Shown: positions 1-8,156 of the stretch, one piece after another | Layout of the letters: the number at the start of each line of letters is the position of its first letter | Position numbering within the stretch: position 1 is the first letter of the stretch | Assembly (NCBI RefSeq): GCF_000819985.1 | Contig: NZ_CDBZ01000179.1 | Location: forward strand, 1 to 64,000 | From: Aeromonas media | Lineage (GTDB): Bacteria; Pseudomonadota; Gammaproteobacteria; Enterobacterales; Aeromonadaceae | DNA: 64,000 nt | Direction of reading: 5' to 3' | Translations under genes and position numbers: made by a program | The notes under the pieces: model-generated | Databases searched by the model: none | What the model was told of the DNA's origin: nothing | The model's input: the letters and a program-made list of their open reading frames with translations, nothing else

Positions 1-13
1 GAGCTAAACGACC
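1..13 (-). tRNA. tRNA-Val, 5' end only (cut by window edge)
   Basis: These 13 bases match the first bases (5' acceptor stem and start of the D arm) of the two complete tRNA-Val genes at 158-233 and 378-453, at the same 220-bp offset. The rest of the gene lies outside the window, so the array continues to the left. Confidence 0.85.
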
Positions 14-35
14 TGGGATACTCTGTGTTCAAGAT

Positions 36-111
36 TGGTGGGTCGTGTAGGGATCGAACCTACGACCAATTGATTAAGAGTCAACTGCTCTACCGACTGA
101 GCTAACGACCC
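36..111 (-). tRNA. tRNA-Lys(CTT)
   Basis: A 76-base cloverleaf with encoded CCA (36-38 on the plus strand reads TGG). The anticodon loop is CTCTTAA, so the anticodon is CTT, not the TTT found in the promoter-proximal copy. The T arm differs from the other two lysine copies by a compensatory change, so it is a diverged but foldable gene. It lies in the alternating Val/Lys array. Confidence 0.95.
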
Positions 112-157
112 ATCTTGAACCTGTCACCAACCGCATGTGGCGGGCAGTGTTAAAACA

Positions 158-233
158 TGGTGGTCGTTACTGGGCTCGAACCAGTGACCCCCTCCTTGTA
201 AGGGAGGTGCTCTCCCAGCTGAGCTAAACGACC
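158..233 (-). tRNA. tRNA-Val(TAC)
   Basis: A 76-base cloverleaf with encoded CCA and anticodon loop CTTACAA (anticodon TAC). Its mature sequence is the same as the copy at 378-453. It is the second-to-last complete unit read by the leftward array transcript. Confidence 0.96.
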
Positions 234-255
234 TGGGGTATTCTTTGTTCAAGAT

Positions 256-331
<76 letters not shown>

Positions 332-377
332 ACACCTTGAACCTGTCACTGCCTGCCGTGGCAGACCGTGTTAAAAC

Positions 378-453
378 TGGTGGTCGTTACTGGGCTCGAA
401 CCAGTGACCCCCTCCTTGTAAGGGAGGTGCTCTCCCAGCTGAGCTAAACGACC
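378..453 (-). tRNA. tRNA-Val(TAC)
   Basis: A 76-base cloverleaf with encoded CCA and anticodon TAC. It is exactly 220 bases from the copy at 158-233, which shows that a Val-spacer-Lys-spacer unit was duplicated in tandem. Confidence 0.96.
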
Positions 454-485
454 TGGGAATTCTGTCTTCACCCATTGTGAAGAAA

Positions 486-561
486 TGGTGGGTCGTGCTG
501 GATTCGAACCAGCGACCAATTGATTAAAAGTCAACTGCTCTACCGACTGAGCTAACGACCC
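486..561 (-). tRNA. lysT: tRNA-Lys(TTT)
   Basis: A 76-base cloverleaf with encoded CCA. The anticodon loop CTTTTAA gives TTT, which reads both lysine codons. It is the first tRNA after the promoter at 613-640. In E. coli the lysT-valT-lysW array also follows cpoB, so position supports the assignment. The symbol is by synteny. Confidence 0.96.
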
Positions 562-612
562 TCACCACGACCAGTTCCGAGCGCACTGCTGCACCGGCTC
601 TGACGGCGGCCT

Positions 613-640
613 ATATTACGGATTTATCATCCTGGCGCAA
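613..640 (-). promoter_or_regulatory. Promoter of the tRNA array
   Basis: On the minus strand TTGCGC (635-640) and TAATAT (613-618) are 16 bases apart. An A/T-rich stretch upstream (641-665) resembles an UP element. A GC-rich discriminator (AGGCCGCC) follows the -10 box. Those traits are typical of stringently controlled stable-RNA promoters. The start site is inferred. Confidence 0.7.
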
Positions 641-735
641 TAGAAAAATCTTAAATTAAATCTGTTTGTTCACTGCGCATACAAAGCGGAGCCGTATTTA
701 CAAGACTGTTACGAAAACAGTGACATGCAGCAATG

Positions 736-1542
736 TTACAACTTGCTCAGGCTCTGCTTGGCCAACTGGGCCGGAGAGGTATTAGGGTAACCCTTGATCA
801 CCTGCTCATAGAAGGCCTTGGCTTCTGCTTTCTTGCCATCAAGCTGCGCCAGCATACCGAGTTTCAGCAGGGCATCGGCCCGTTTGGGCGACTTGCTGTA
901 CTTGTTCGCCACAGTGGAGAACTGGCTGGCTGCACCGGCCCTGTCACCCTTGTTGAACATCAGCTGGCCGAGCCAGTAGTGCGCATTGGGAACATAGCTG
1001 GAGCTTGGGAACTGCTTGATGAACCCTTCGAAGGCAGGAATGGCCTTGTCGTAATTCTTCTCCTTGAGCACCATGTTCACGGCGGCGTCATAGGCCTGGT
1101 TCTCGTCCTGATTGGCCGAGTAGTTGGCCGCGGCGGCAGGTGTCGTGGCGCCGGCTGCCGGGGTCGCGGGCGCTGCGGCGGCAGGCTGGCTGTTGGCCAC
1201 CTTGTCGAGCTCCTGATAGAGCTGGCGCTGACGCTCTTGCGACTGCTCCATCTGGTAAGTCTGCTGCTCCAGCTGACCACGCAGTTCGGAGACTTCCCCT
1301 TGCAGGGAGTCGACCTGTTGCTGCAGCTCGGCCTGCAGGCGCAGACGGGCATTCAGGGTGCGCTCCAGCAGGGCGACCCTGTCTTCCAGGCTACCGGTAG
1401 GCACGATAGCGCCGTTGTTGCCGCTAAGGACAACCCCACCACCCGAGTCACCGCCCAGATCGCTGACAGGGGCCGCCGCATGCGCATTCAGAGCAACCAA
1501 TACGGCTAGCGCAACAACAGCTTGCTTGTACACAGATTTCAT
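736..1542 (-). CDS. cpoB: Cell division coordinator CpoB (YbgF)
   Basis: Periplasmic partner of TolA that links peptidoglycan synthesis with outer-membrane constriction. The 268-residue product has a signal peptide ending near Ala23. A coiled coil rich in Leu/Gln/Glu follows (about residues 45-105), which trimerises in the family. After an Ala/Pro/Thr linker come tetratricopeptide repeats to the C-terminus. The ATG at 1540-1542 is chosen. The longer frame begins with an in-frame TTG three codons upstream that lacks a better ribosome site. It is the last gene of the tol-pal cluster and precedes the tRNA array, as in E. coli. Its 5' end is partly duplicated in the gap to pal (see the repeat at 1532-1654). 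Confidence 0.93.
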   Translation of the reverse strand: MKSVYKQAVVALAVLVALNAHAAAPVSDLGGDSGGGVVLSGNNGAIVPTGSLEDRVALLERTLNARLRLQAELQQQVDSLQGEVSELRGQLEQQTYQMEQSQERQRQLYQELDKVANSQPAAAAPATPAAGATTPAAAANYSANQDENQAYDAAVNMVLKEKNYDKAIPAFEGFIKQFPSSSYVPNAHYWLGQLMFNKGDRAGAASQFSTVANKYSKSPKRADALLKLGMLAQLDGKKAEAKAFYEQVIKGYPNTSPAQLAKQSLSKL

Positions 1543-1654
1543 TCGGATCAAACCTTAGCGTTTAGTGCAAATAAAACGGCCAGCGCCATAGTCGCTCGCT
1601 TATACAGATTTCATTCGGATCAAACCTTGGCGTTTAGTGCAAATAAAACGGCCA
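1532..1654. repeat. 51-bp direct repeat: duplicated cpoB 5' end
   Basis: Positions 1532-1582 and 1604-1654 are the same 51 bases with one mismatch, 72 bases apart. Each copy holds the cpoB leader, an ATG and the first codons MKSV on the minus strand. In the outer copy (1604-1654) the reading stops at once (ATG AAA TCT GTA TAA), so it is a four-codon decoy start upstream of the real gene. Confidence 0.9.
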
Positions 1655-1666
1655 TCGAAATGGCCG
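1641..1666 (-). terminator. Hairpin with T-tract between pal and cpoB
   Basis: On the minus strand CGGCCAT, a TTCG loop and ATGGCCG (1649-1666) are followed by TTTTATTT (1641-1648). It looks like an intrinsic terminator or attenuator that would lower cpoB expression relative to pal. The equivalent place in the duplicated copy (about 1570-1600) has lost the perfect stem. Confidence 0.7.
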
Positions 1667-1700
1667 CTTGCATATAAACGAACTTCGTTCGGTTCAAACC

Positions 1701-2225
1701 TTAGTAAACCAGGACCGCACGGCGGTTTTTGGCAAAGGCATCCTCGGTGTGGGACAGATCCAGCGGCTTCTCTTCGCCATAGCTGACGATGGAGAGCTGC
1801 TCGGCCTGCACACCCAGGGTTTGCAGATACTTGGCAACGGCCTTGGCACGACGCTCGCCCAGGGCGATGTTGTATTCCGGAGTACCGCGCTCATCGGCGT
1901 GGCCTTCGATCAATACCTTGACGCTCGGACGCTCACGCAGGTAGCTGGCATGGGCATCCAGCAGGTCGGCGTACTGACCCTGAATGTCGTAACCATCGTA
2001 CGGGAAGTAGATCACGTTATCGCGCTGCAGAGCTTCGAACTTCTGACGCATCTGCTCTTCCGGGGACAACATGCCGTTGGCGCCACCGGTTTGTACACCG
2101 CCCATGCCGTCGGTCATGCCAGACTCGGCGCCAGCGGCGTCGGAGTCGGAAGAAGAACTACAGGCAGCCAGGGTGAACAGTGGCAGTGCGATGGCCAGAC
2201 CCTTGAGCAGTTTATTGAGTTGCAT
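1701..2225 (-). CDS. pal: Peptidoglycan-associated lipoprotein Pal
   Basis: Outer-membrane lipoprotein that binds peptidoglycan and, through TolB and TolA, pulls the outer membrane inward at division. The 174-residue product has a lipoprotein signal peptide with lipobox LAAC (Cys22) followed by a Ser/Asp-rich linker. A C-terminal OmpA-like domain follows. Its signature around GHADERGTPEYN and LGERRAKAV holds the Asp and Arg that contact meso-diaminopimelate. Length matches the family. It lies between tolB and cpoB on the same strand. Confidence 0.97.
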   Translation of the reverse strand: MQLNKLLKGLAIALPLFTLAACSSSSDSDAAGAESGMTDGMGGVQTGGANGMLSPEEQMRQKFEALQRDNVIYFPYDGYDIQGQYADLLDAHASYLRERPSVKVLIEGHADERGTPEYNIALGERRAKAVAKYLQTLGVQAEQLSIVSYGEEKPLDLSHTEDAFAKNRRAVLVY

Positions 2226-2275
2226 GCTATTTCCTTAAACCTTTATAACAAAACAAAAAACAATCGATTTTTTTA

Positions 2276-3601
2276 TCAATTCAAGAAGGGCGACCAAGCT
2301 GGTGCACGAATTTCACCGCTACTGGTCGGAAGCACTGCCTTGAAGCGACCATCGGTCGACACCAACGCAAGACTCTTACGACCCTGATAGATGGTGGCAT
2401 AAATGATCATGCTGCCATTGGGAGCCACACTTGGCGACTCATCGAGAGCACTCTGGGTCAGTACCAACATGGCTCCGTTTTCCATATCCTGGCGAGCGAT
2501 GCGATATTGTCCCTGAACCCGGGTCACCACCACCATGGACTTGCCGTCCGGAGTGATGGATGCACCCTGGTTGGAATCCCCTTCCCAGGTCATCCGGCGA
2601 GTGACGCCAGTCGCCAAATTTACGCTATAAATCTGGGGTTTGCCACCACGTTCAGAGGTGAACAGCAAAGTTTGACCGTCCGGCATCCAGGAGGGTTCGG
2701 TGTCTATGGTGCGGTTATTTGTGACTCGAGTGAGTTGCTTGCTAGCAACATCAACAACATAGAGATCAGGCTGCCCGTCTTTGGACAAAACAATAGCCAA
2801 ACGGCGACCATCTGGTGACCACTCGGGGGCACCGTTGATGCCGCGGAAACTGGTGATCAGACTGCGCTGCTGGGTATAGATGTCTTGCACGTAGATCTCG
2901 GACTTCTGGTTCTCGAAGCTCACGTACGCCAGCTTGCTGCCATCCGGTGACCAGGCCGGCGACATCAGCGGCTCGCGGGAGCGCAGCAGGGTCTTCTCGT
3001 TGTAGCCATCGTAATCGGAGATCCGCAGTTGGTACGGGAACTGGGTCCCCTGCTGGACGGAAACATAGGCCAGGCGGGTCAGGAAGGCGCCACGCTCACC
3101 GGTCAGACGCTCGTAGACGATGTCGGAGATGCGGTGGGCGAACTGGCGCATCTGGGCACCCGGGATGGTCGCCATGCGGCTGTCCAGGATGTAACCGTTC
3201 GCTTCGCCGCCCTGGGTCTTGGCCAGCTGGCCCTTCAGCACGTCGACCAGCTCGAAGTTGATCTTGTAGGTGCCGTCACCGACCGCCGCGATGGAACCGA
3301 CCACCACGGCCTCCACACCCTGGGAGGCCCAGGGGGCGAAGTTGATCTCGCCACTGCTGCTCGGGGTCTGCGGCATCTGGCCACGGGCCAGCGGCTTGAA
3401 CTTGCCGCTGCGCATCAGGTCGTTGGAGACCACCTCGGCGATGTCCTGTGGCAGTTGACCATTGCCTTCCCACTTGAAGGGAGCGATGGCGATGGGGCGC
3501 GCACTGTCGATACCGCCGGTGATGACGATGTCCAAGGCCGCCTGAGCGCTCTGGCCTAGCAGAAGGCAGCCAACCAAAGCAAAAAACACTTTTCTTATCA
3601 T
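2276..3601 (-). CDS. tolB: Tol-Pal system protein TolB
   Basis: Periplasmic component that binds Pal and is released by TolA. The 441-residue product has a cleavable signal peptide (about residues 1-21) and an N-terminal alpha/beta domain. The C-terminal six-bladed beta-propeller is visible as repeated WSPDG-type blades, for example [27 protein letters not shown] and [13 protein letters not shown]. Length equals that of typical TolB (about 430). It follows tolA after a 93-base gap and precedes pal by 50 bases. Confidence 0.97.
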   Translation of the reverse strand: MIRKVFFALVGCLLLGQSAQAALDIVITGGIDSARPIAIAPFKWEGNGQLPQDIAEVVSNDLMRSGKFKPLARGQMPQTPSSSGEINFAPWASQGVEAVVVGSIAAVGDGTYKINFELVDVLKGQLAKTQGGEANGYILDSRMATIPGAQMRQFAHRISDIVYERLTGERGAFLTRLAYVSVQQGTQFPYQLRISDYDGYNEKTLLRSREPLMSPAWSPDGSKLAYVSFENQKSEIYVQDIYTQQRSLITSFRGINGAPEWSPDGRRLAIVLSKDGQPDLYVVDVASKQLTRVTNNRTIDTEPSWMPDGQTLLFTSERGGKPQIYSVNLATGVTRRMTWEGDSNQGASITPDGKSMVVVTRVQGQYRIARQDMENGAMLVLTQSALDESPSVAPNGSMIIYATIYQGRKSLALVSTDGRFKAVLPTSSGEIRAPAWSPFLN

Positions 3602-3694
3602 GGCTTAAATACTCTGTTCCAATAAAAATGAGAGGTGAAATTCCTTTATCAGCAGATGCTGCCAACCACGGTCAATGACCCCGTTTTATCACGT

Positions 3695-4831
3695 CTAGAT
3701 GCTCGGTTCTAACTTGAGGTTAAACTCCTTCAACATCTCGAACGCCGCCGGATCCTTCGGCACCGGCAACTGATTCGCCTTCAACACCGCCGCCTTGCCG
3801 GAGCGGCAGACCGCCGGGTCACCCTGGCCGTTGTCCACCGAGATGACGAAGCCGGTACTGGCCAATTTGACACCGATAGTACAGGTTTTGCCCCGCATGG
3901 TGGGATCCAAAATCATATAGCGCTCGACCGTTGCCTTGATGAGAGCGGCGTACTTGTCGACCTCCCCCTTCGCGGCCGCCGATGCGGCCTGGCTGCGGGA
4001 ATTGGCTTCCGCCTCCAGCTGCTGCTGCATCATGGCTTCCATCTCTTTCTGCAACTTGGCCTCCTCGGCCGCCTTGCGCTTGCGCTCTGCCTCTATCTTG
4101 GCCTTCTTGTCAGCCTCGGCCTTCGCCTTCTTCTCTGCGTCAGCTTTTGCCTTCTTGGCAGCTTCATCCGCAGCCTTTTTCTCGGCCTCAGCCTTGGCCT
4201 TCTTCTCGGCTTCCGCCTTGGCTTTCTTCTCAGCCTCGGCCTTCGCCTTCTTGTCGGCTTCAGCCTTCTTGGCCGCATCCGCTTTGGCCTTGGCCTTCTC
4301 CTCGGCCTGCTTCTTCTCCAGCTCTTCTTTCTTTTTCTTGAGCGCCAGCGCCTTGGCGAGTTCCTCTTCCTGGCGCTTGGCTTCGGCCTGCTTGGTCTTC
4401 TGCGCCTCCAGCTTGCGAGCTTCCTCGGCCTTCTGGGCCTGCTCTTCCGCCTGCTTCTGCTCGGCTACCTTCTTCTGCTTCTCGGTCTCGGCCTTGCGGG
4501 TGGCCTCCTCGGCCTCCTTGCGCTTGGTCTCGGCGATGCGTAGACGCTCCTGCTCCTTCGCCAGCTCGCGCCGGGCCTGATCGGCGTCTTCCTTGTCTTT
4601 CTCCTTCTGCTGCTGGGCCGCCTTGGGCTGGGCCTGCTTCTGCTGTTGGACTTGCTGCATCTGCTGTTCCAGCATTTCGCTGTCCATCATGACCGCATTG
4701 ACGATCTGCCCCTTCGACTCGGGGCGCTTGGGCTTGCTGAAGTCGACACCGACCAGCAATATGATGCCGATGATCAGATGCAGCAGCAGCGACGCGACGA
4801 GATAACCGGAAATACCACGCTTCACATCCAT
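3695..4831 (-). CDS. tolA: Tol-Pal system inner-membrane protein TolA
   Basis: Inner-membrane protein that carries proton-motive force from TolQR to the outer membrane. The 378-residue product has one N-terminal transmembrane helix (about residues 9-31). A very long helical middle domain of Lys/Ala/Glu repeats follows (about 55-280, with recurring AEAEKKAK units). A compact C-terminal domain with two Cys residues then binds TolB, Pal and CpoB. The repeated middle domain commonly varies in length between strains. It starts 5 bases after tolR. Confidence 0.95.
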   Translation of the reverse strand: MDVKRGISGYLVASLLLHLIIGIILLVGVDFSKPKRPESKGQIVNAVMMDSEMLEQQMQQVQQQKQAQPKAAQQQKEKDKEDADQARRELAKEQERLRIAETKRKEAEEATRKAETEKQKKVAEQKQAEEQAQKAEEARKLEAQKTKQAEAKRQEEELAKALALKKKKEELEKKQAEEKAKAKADAAKKAEADKKAKAEAEKKAKAEAEKKAKAEAEKKAADEAAKKAKADAEKKAKAEADKKAKIEAERKRKAAEEAKLQKEMEAMMQQQLEAEANSRSQAASAAAKGEVDKYAALIKATVERYMILDPTMRGKTCTIGVKLASTGFVISVDNGQGDPAVCRSGKAAVLKANQLPVPKDPAAFEMLKEFNLKLEPSI

Positions 4832-4836
4832 CTCCG

Positions 4837-5283
4837 TCAGTTCACCGGATCCGTCATCAGGCCAACCTGAGGCACACCGGCTTTCTTGAGGGCCACCATC
4901 AGCAGGATCACCTCTTCGTAACGCACGGACTTGTCACCCGCTACCACCACGGGCGCGTTCTGGTTGATGGCCAGATAGCCCATGGCCTTCTCGGTGATGT
5001 ATTGCTGCATCGCCTCGGGCGTGCCGCTCGGCACTGGCTCGTCATCCGCCTCACCAGCCTTGATGACGTACTCACCCTCGGTGTTGACGCTGACGATGAA
5101 GGGGGGCTTGGCATCCTCGGGCAGTTGCTCGGACTCCGCCTGGGGCAGGTCCACCTTGACCCCTTGCGTGATCACCGGCGTCACCGCCATGAAGATGATG
5201 AGCAGCACCAGCATGACGTCGATATAGGGCACCACGTTGATCTCGGCGACCTTCTTGCGCCGGATCCGCTGATAGGTTTGCAT
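4837..5283 (-). CDS. tolR: Tol-Pal system protein TolR
   Basis: ExbD-like subunit of the TolQR proton-driven motor. The 148-residue product has a short cytoplasmic N-terminus and one transmembrane helix with the essential Asp (motif YIDVMLVLLIIF, Asp22). A periplasmic domain follows. The ATG at 5281-5283 touches the tolQ stop codon (5284-5286) without a gap, so translation is probably coupled. Confidence 0.96.
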   Translation of the reverse strand: MQTYQRIRRKKVAEINVVPYIDVMLVLLIIFMAVTPVITQGVKVDLPQAESEQLPEDAKPPFIVSVNTEGEYVIKAGEADDEPVPSGTPEAMQQYITEKAMGYLAINQNAPVVVAGDKSVRYEEVILLMVALKKAGVPQVGLMTDPVN

Positions 5284-5973
5284 TTACTTCTCACCCTGCT
5301 GCTGTGCAATCTGACGGTTCAGTATGGTGGTGAACTCGTCCATGAAGTTGGCGTAGGCGTTCTCCAACTTCTCTACCTTGTTGGTGAATCTGTTATAGAA
5401 AATAACCGCGGGAATAGCCGCGAACAGACCCATGGCGGTGGCAATCAGCGCCTCCGCGATGCCCGGTGCCACCATCTGCAGCGTCGCCTGCTGCACCTGA
5501 CCCAGGGCAATAAAGGCGTTCATGATGCCCCATACGGTACCAAACAGGCCGATATAGGGGCTGATGGAGCCGACGGTCGCCAGCACTGGCAGGTTGGATT
5601 CCAGCTCGTCCACCGCACGGGACAGAGAGACGCGCATGGCTCGGTAGGTACCGTCCATCACCGCATCCTGGCCACGGGCACCGGCCTTGAGCAGGCGGGC
5701 ATACTCCTTGAAGCCGGAATAGAAGATGTCTTCCATGCCTTCGATGTCATCGCGGCGGGAAGAGGACTCCTGATAGAGACGGTTGAGGTCGACGCCGGAC
5801 CAGAATCTGTCTTCAAACTGCTCCGAGGCGAGATTGGCCGCCTTGATGATCTTGGAACGCTGGATGATCAGCGCCCAGGAGACGACCGACATGCCCATCA
5901 GGGTCATCATGACCAGTTTCACCAGCAGACTGGCTTGCCAGAACAGACCAATAAACGAAATTTCAGCGTGCAC
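5284..5973 (-). CDS. tolQ: Tol-Pal system protein TolQ
   Basis: ExbB/MotA-like proton channel subunit. The 229-residue product has an N-terminal transmembrane helix (about residues 15-38) and two further helices in the C-terminal half. The conserved [13 protein letters not shown] and [18 protein letters not shown] segments are present. The start is GTG (5971-5973), overlapping the ybgC stop by 11 bases, so tolQ is likely translated by reinitiation after ybgC. Confidence 0.96.
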   Translation of the reverse strand: MHAEISFIGLFWQASLLVKLVMMTLMGMSVVSWALIIQRSKIIKAANLASEQFEDRFWSGVDLNRLYQESSSRRDDIEGMEDIFYSGFKEYARLLKAGARGQDAVMDGTYRAMRVSLSRAVDELESNLPVLATVGSISPYIGLFGTVWGIMNAFIALGQVQQATLQMVAPGIAEALIATAMGLFAAIPAVIFYNRFTNKVEKLENAYANFMDEFTTILNRQIAQQQGEK

Positions 5974-6370
5974 TTAACAGCACTCCCTTGATTTTTTCAG
6001 GTATTGCAACAGGTTTCATTTGCGGATGACTGACACAGGCAATCTGTACCATGGCCTGGGTGATCAGTCGTCCATCAGCCGCCAGGATCTGCTGTGAAAA
6101 GCGCATGGAGGCACGTTTCACTTCAGTCACTTGCGTCAATACGGTCAGCAGTTCATTGAAGCGGGCCGCGGAGCGGAAATCGATCTCGGTGCGACTCACC
6201 ACGAAGGCGATCCCCGCCTGCAACAGGACATCTTGCTCGATGTCGCCGGCGCGCAGGAACTCGGTGCGAGCCCGTTCCATAAACTTGAGATAATTGGCGT
6301 TGTAGACGATGCCTCCGGCGTCTGTGTCTTCGTAGTAGACACGTACCGGAAACTCAGAGACTTCCCCCAT
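5963..6370 (-). CDS. ybgC: Acyl-CoA thioesterase YbgC
   Basis: Hotdog-fold thioesterase of the Tol-Pal cluster. In E. coli the family acts on acyl-CoA or acyl-ACP and is linked to phospholipid metabolism. The 135-residue product has the motif [19 protein letters not shown], whose Asp and Tyr belong to the active site. ATG at 6368-6370 is the start. Gene order ybgC-tolQRAB-pal is the conserved one. Confidence 0.95.
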   Translation of the reverse strand: MGEVSEFPVRVYYEDTDAGGIVYNANYLKFMERARTEFLRAGDIEQDVLLQAGIAFVVSRTEIDFRSAARFNELLTVLTQVTEVKRASMRFSQQILAADGRLITQAMVQIACVSHPQMKPVAIPEKIKGVLLSAR

Positions 6371-6438
6371 AAAAATCTGTGATCCATTCGACAGTCAGAT
6401 GGGGGGCTATCATAGCGCAGGGCTGAATAGGAAAGAAG

Positions 6439-6477
6439 CAGGGGGAGACAGGGAAATCCCATCTCCCCCTGTTTTTT
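6439..6477. terminator. Strong hairpin between ybgE and ybgC
   Basis: A 10-base stem (6439-6448 with 6462-6471) encloses a second inner inverted repeat (GGGA...TCCC). Six T residues follow on the plus strand only. On the minus strand, the direction of the flanking genes, the tail is CTTCTTTCC, so it may only weakly end the cyd transcript or may stop antisense transcription. Confidence 0.5.
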
Positions 6478-6543
6478 ATGGCAGGGGATAACGACCGATC
6501 CACCGGGGGAAAAACCACGGCCGCACTGCGGGGCACAAAAGCA

Positions 6544-6573
6544 GAGGGAGGCAGAAAATGTCTGGCCTCCCTC
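6544..6573 (-). terminator. Possible terminator after ybgE
   Basis: A 9-base perfect inverted repeat (GAGGGAGGC at 6544-6552 with GCCTCCCTC at 6565-6573) lies 5 bases past the ybgE stop. The minus-strand tail is TGCTTTTGTG, a short and imperfect T-run. It would separate the cyd operon from the tol-pal operon. Confidence 0.5.
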
Positions 6574-6578
6574 GGTGT

Positions 6579-6890
6579 TTATGGCAGGTAATAACTGCTG
6601 GTCAGCCAGAGCCCGTACAACAGGCTTGGCCAGGCGAGCCAGGGGAAAAACAGCACGCGCCCGACCAAGCTGCGGGGGTGGAACCCCAGTCCGTGCATGA
6701 CGCCGCAGCAGACCGCCCACATCAGCCAGGGGGCCAGCCAGAGACCGTGGTCACTGGTGTTGGCGGCGATCAGATTCGGTGCCTGCAAGATGGCGACGCC
6801 CAGCAGGGCCGCCGCCAGCAACATCAGACCTTGCCATGGCTGGCGCTCCAGGGGAGCGGCCAGCCGGGCTAGCCTGTCACTTGTCTTCAT
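6579..6890 (-). CDS. ybgE: Cyd operon protein YbgE
   Basis: Small membrane protein commonly found after cydABX; its exact role is not settled. The 103-residue product has three hydrophobic segments, including MLLAAALLGVAILQ, WLMWAVCCGVMHGLG and a C-terminal WPSLLYGLWL. The motif around GVMHGLGFHPR is typical of the family. The start is placed at ATG 6888-6890, which overlaps the end of cydX by 14 bases. The longer reading frame upstream belongs to the cydX region. Confidence 0.85.
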   Translation of the reverse strand: MKTSDRLARLAAPLERQPWQGLMLLAAALLGVAILQAPNLIAANTSDHGLWLAPWLMWAVCCGVMHGLGFHPRSLVGRVLFFPWLAWPSLLYGLWLTSSYYLP

Positions 6891-6993
6891 CGATCTGACG
6901 ATCCAGGTTCTCGGTGTGCTCCAGCCAGAGCGCATTGATGATCCCAAACGCACAGGCCAGCAACAGCCCCAGGATCCAGGTGAAATACCACAT
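6877..6993 (-). CDS. cydX: Cytochrome bd-I oxidase small subunit CydX
   Basis: A 38-residue single-span membrane peptide that stabilises the heme site of cytochrome bd. The sequence begins MWYFTWILGLLLACAFGI and ends in an acidic tail, as in E. coli CydX. The ATG at 6991-6993 has a good ribosome site (AAGGTG) 7 bases upstream. It starts 14 bases after cydB and overlaps ybgE. Confidence 0.93.
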   Translation of the reverse strand: MWYFTWILGLLLACAFGIINALWLEHTENLDRQIDEDK

Positions 6994-7007
6994 ATCAGGG
7001 CACCTTC

Positions 7008-8144
7008 TTAGTAGAGCGATTGTTGGTTGTCTTCGATGTGCTTGTTGCTCACCCGGCCAAACATCTTGATGTAGGTCCAGATGGTGTAAGCCAGCACTGT
7101 CGGTACGAAGACGACTGCGACTACCGTCATCACCTTGAGGGTGTTGAAGGAGGCGGTGGCATCCCACATGGTCAGGCTCTGGGACGGCTCCAGGCTGGAG
7201 GGCATCACGAACGGGAACATGGAGAAGCCCGCGGTCAGGATGATGCCGGCAATGGCCAGGGAGGAGAACAGGAACGCCATCCAGCCCTTGCCCAGCTTGG
7301 CCGCAAGGGCGGTCAGCAGGCTCATCACCAGACCCAGCACGGGGGCGGCAATCATCCAGGGATAGAGGTTGTAGTTCTGCATCCAGGCACCGGCCTGCAC
7401 CACCACTTCCTTGTGAAGCGGGTTGGTGACGGCATCGGTGGCGACGGCGCCCACGATCACATAGCCATCCATGCCGCTCACCCAGACACCGGCCAGGGCA
7501 AACAGCACCAGGGTCAGCAGGGAGAAGATCATGGCGGCGGTGCGGGAGCGGGCCAGCACTTCACCTTCGGTCTTCATCATCAGCCAGGCAGCACCCTGGG
7601 TCACTATCATGAACAGGCTCACCAGACCGGCCAGCAGACCGAACGGGTTGAGCAGGCCGAAGAAGTTGCCGTGGTAGGTCAGCATAAGGAACTGGTTGAA
7701 GCTGAACGGAACCCCTTGCAGCAGGTTGCCGAAGGCCACCCCGAAGATGACGGGGGGAATCGCACTACCGGCGAACAGCGCCCAGTCCCAGCTGGTGCGC
7801 CACTGGGCACCTTCCTGCAGGGAGCGGTACTTGAAGCCGACCGGACGGAAGAAGAGCGCCATCAGGGTCAGGATCATGGCGATGTAGAAGCCGGAGAAGG
7901 CCGCCGCATAGACCATGGGCCAGGCCGCGAACAGGGCACCGCCCGCGGTGACCAGCCAGACCTGGTTGCCTTCCCAGTGCGGCCCCATGGTGTTGAGCAT
8001 CACCCGACGCTCCACATCCTTCTTGCCGACGAAGGGGAGCAGGGCACCAACCCCCATATCGAAGCCGTCGGTGATGGCGAAGCCGATCAGCAGCACGCCG
8101 ACCAACACCCACCAGACCAGACGCAACATTTCGTAATCAAACAT
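7008..8144 (-). CDS. cydB: Cytochrome bd ubiquinol oxidase subunit II CydB
   Basis: Membrane subunit of the high-affinity quinol oxidase that reduces oxygen to water. The 378-residue product is hydrophobic throughout, with about eight to nine membrane helices. It begins MFDYEMLRLVWWVLVGVLL and contains the conserved GFDMGVGALLPF and MGPHWEGNQVWLV segments. Length equals E. coli CydB. It follows cydA by 12 bases. Confidence 0.97.
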   Translation of the reverse strand: MFDYEMLRLVWWVLVGVLLIGFAITDGFDMGVGALLPFVGKKDVERRVMLNTMGPHWEGNQVWLVTAGGALFAAWPMVYAAAFSGFYIAMILTLMALFFRPVGFKYRSLQEGAQWRTSWDWALFAGSAIPPVIFGVAFGNLLQGVPFSFNQFLMLTYHGNFFGLLNPFGLLAGLVSLFMIVTQGAAWLMMKTEGEVLARSRTAAMIFSLLTLVLFALAGVWVSGMDGYVIVGAVATDAVTNPLHKEVVVQAGAWMQNYNLYPWMIAAPVLGLVMSLLTALAAKLGKGWMAFLFSSLAIAGIILTAGFSMFPFVMPSSLEPSQSLTMWDATASFNTLKVMTVVAVVFVPTVLAYTIWTYIKMFGRVSNKHIEDNQQSLY

Positions 8145-8156
8145 GGGTTACTCTCC

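Noticed and set aside
346-534. A 62-codon frame inside the tRNA array.
   Set aside because: It translates tRNA genes and spacers; no coding signal.
4060-4560. Dense repeated sequence that might be taken for a repeat array.
   Set aside because: It is the Lys/Ala/Glu helical middle of TolA, a normal family trait.
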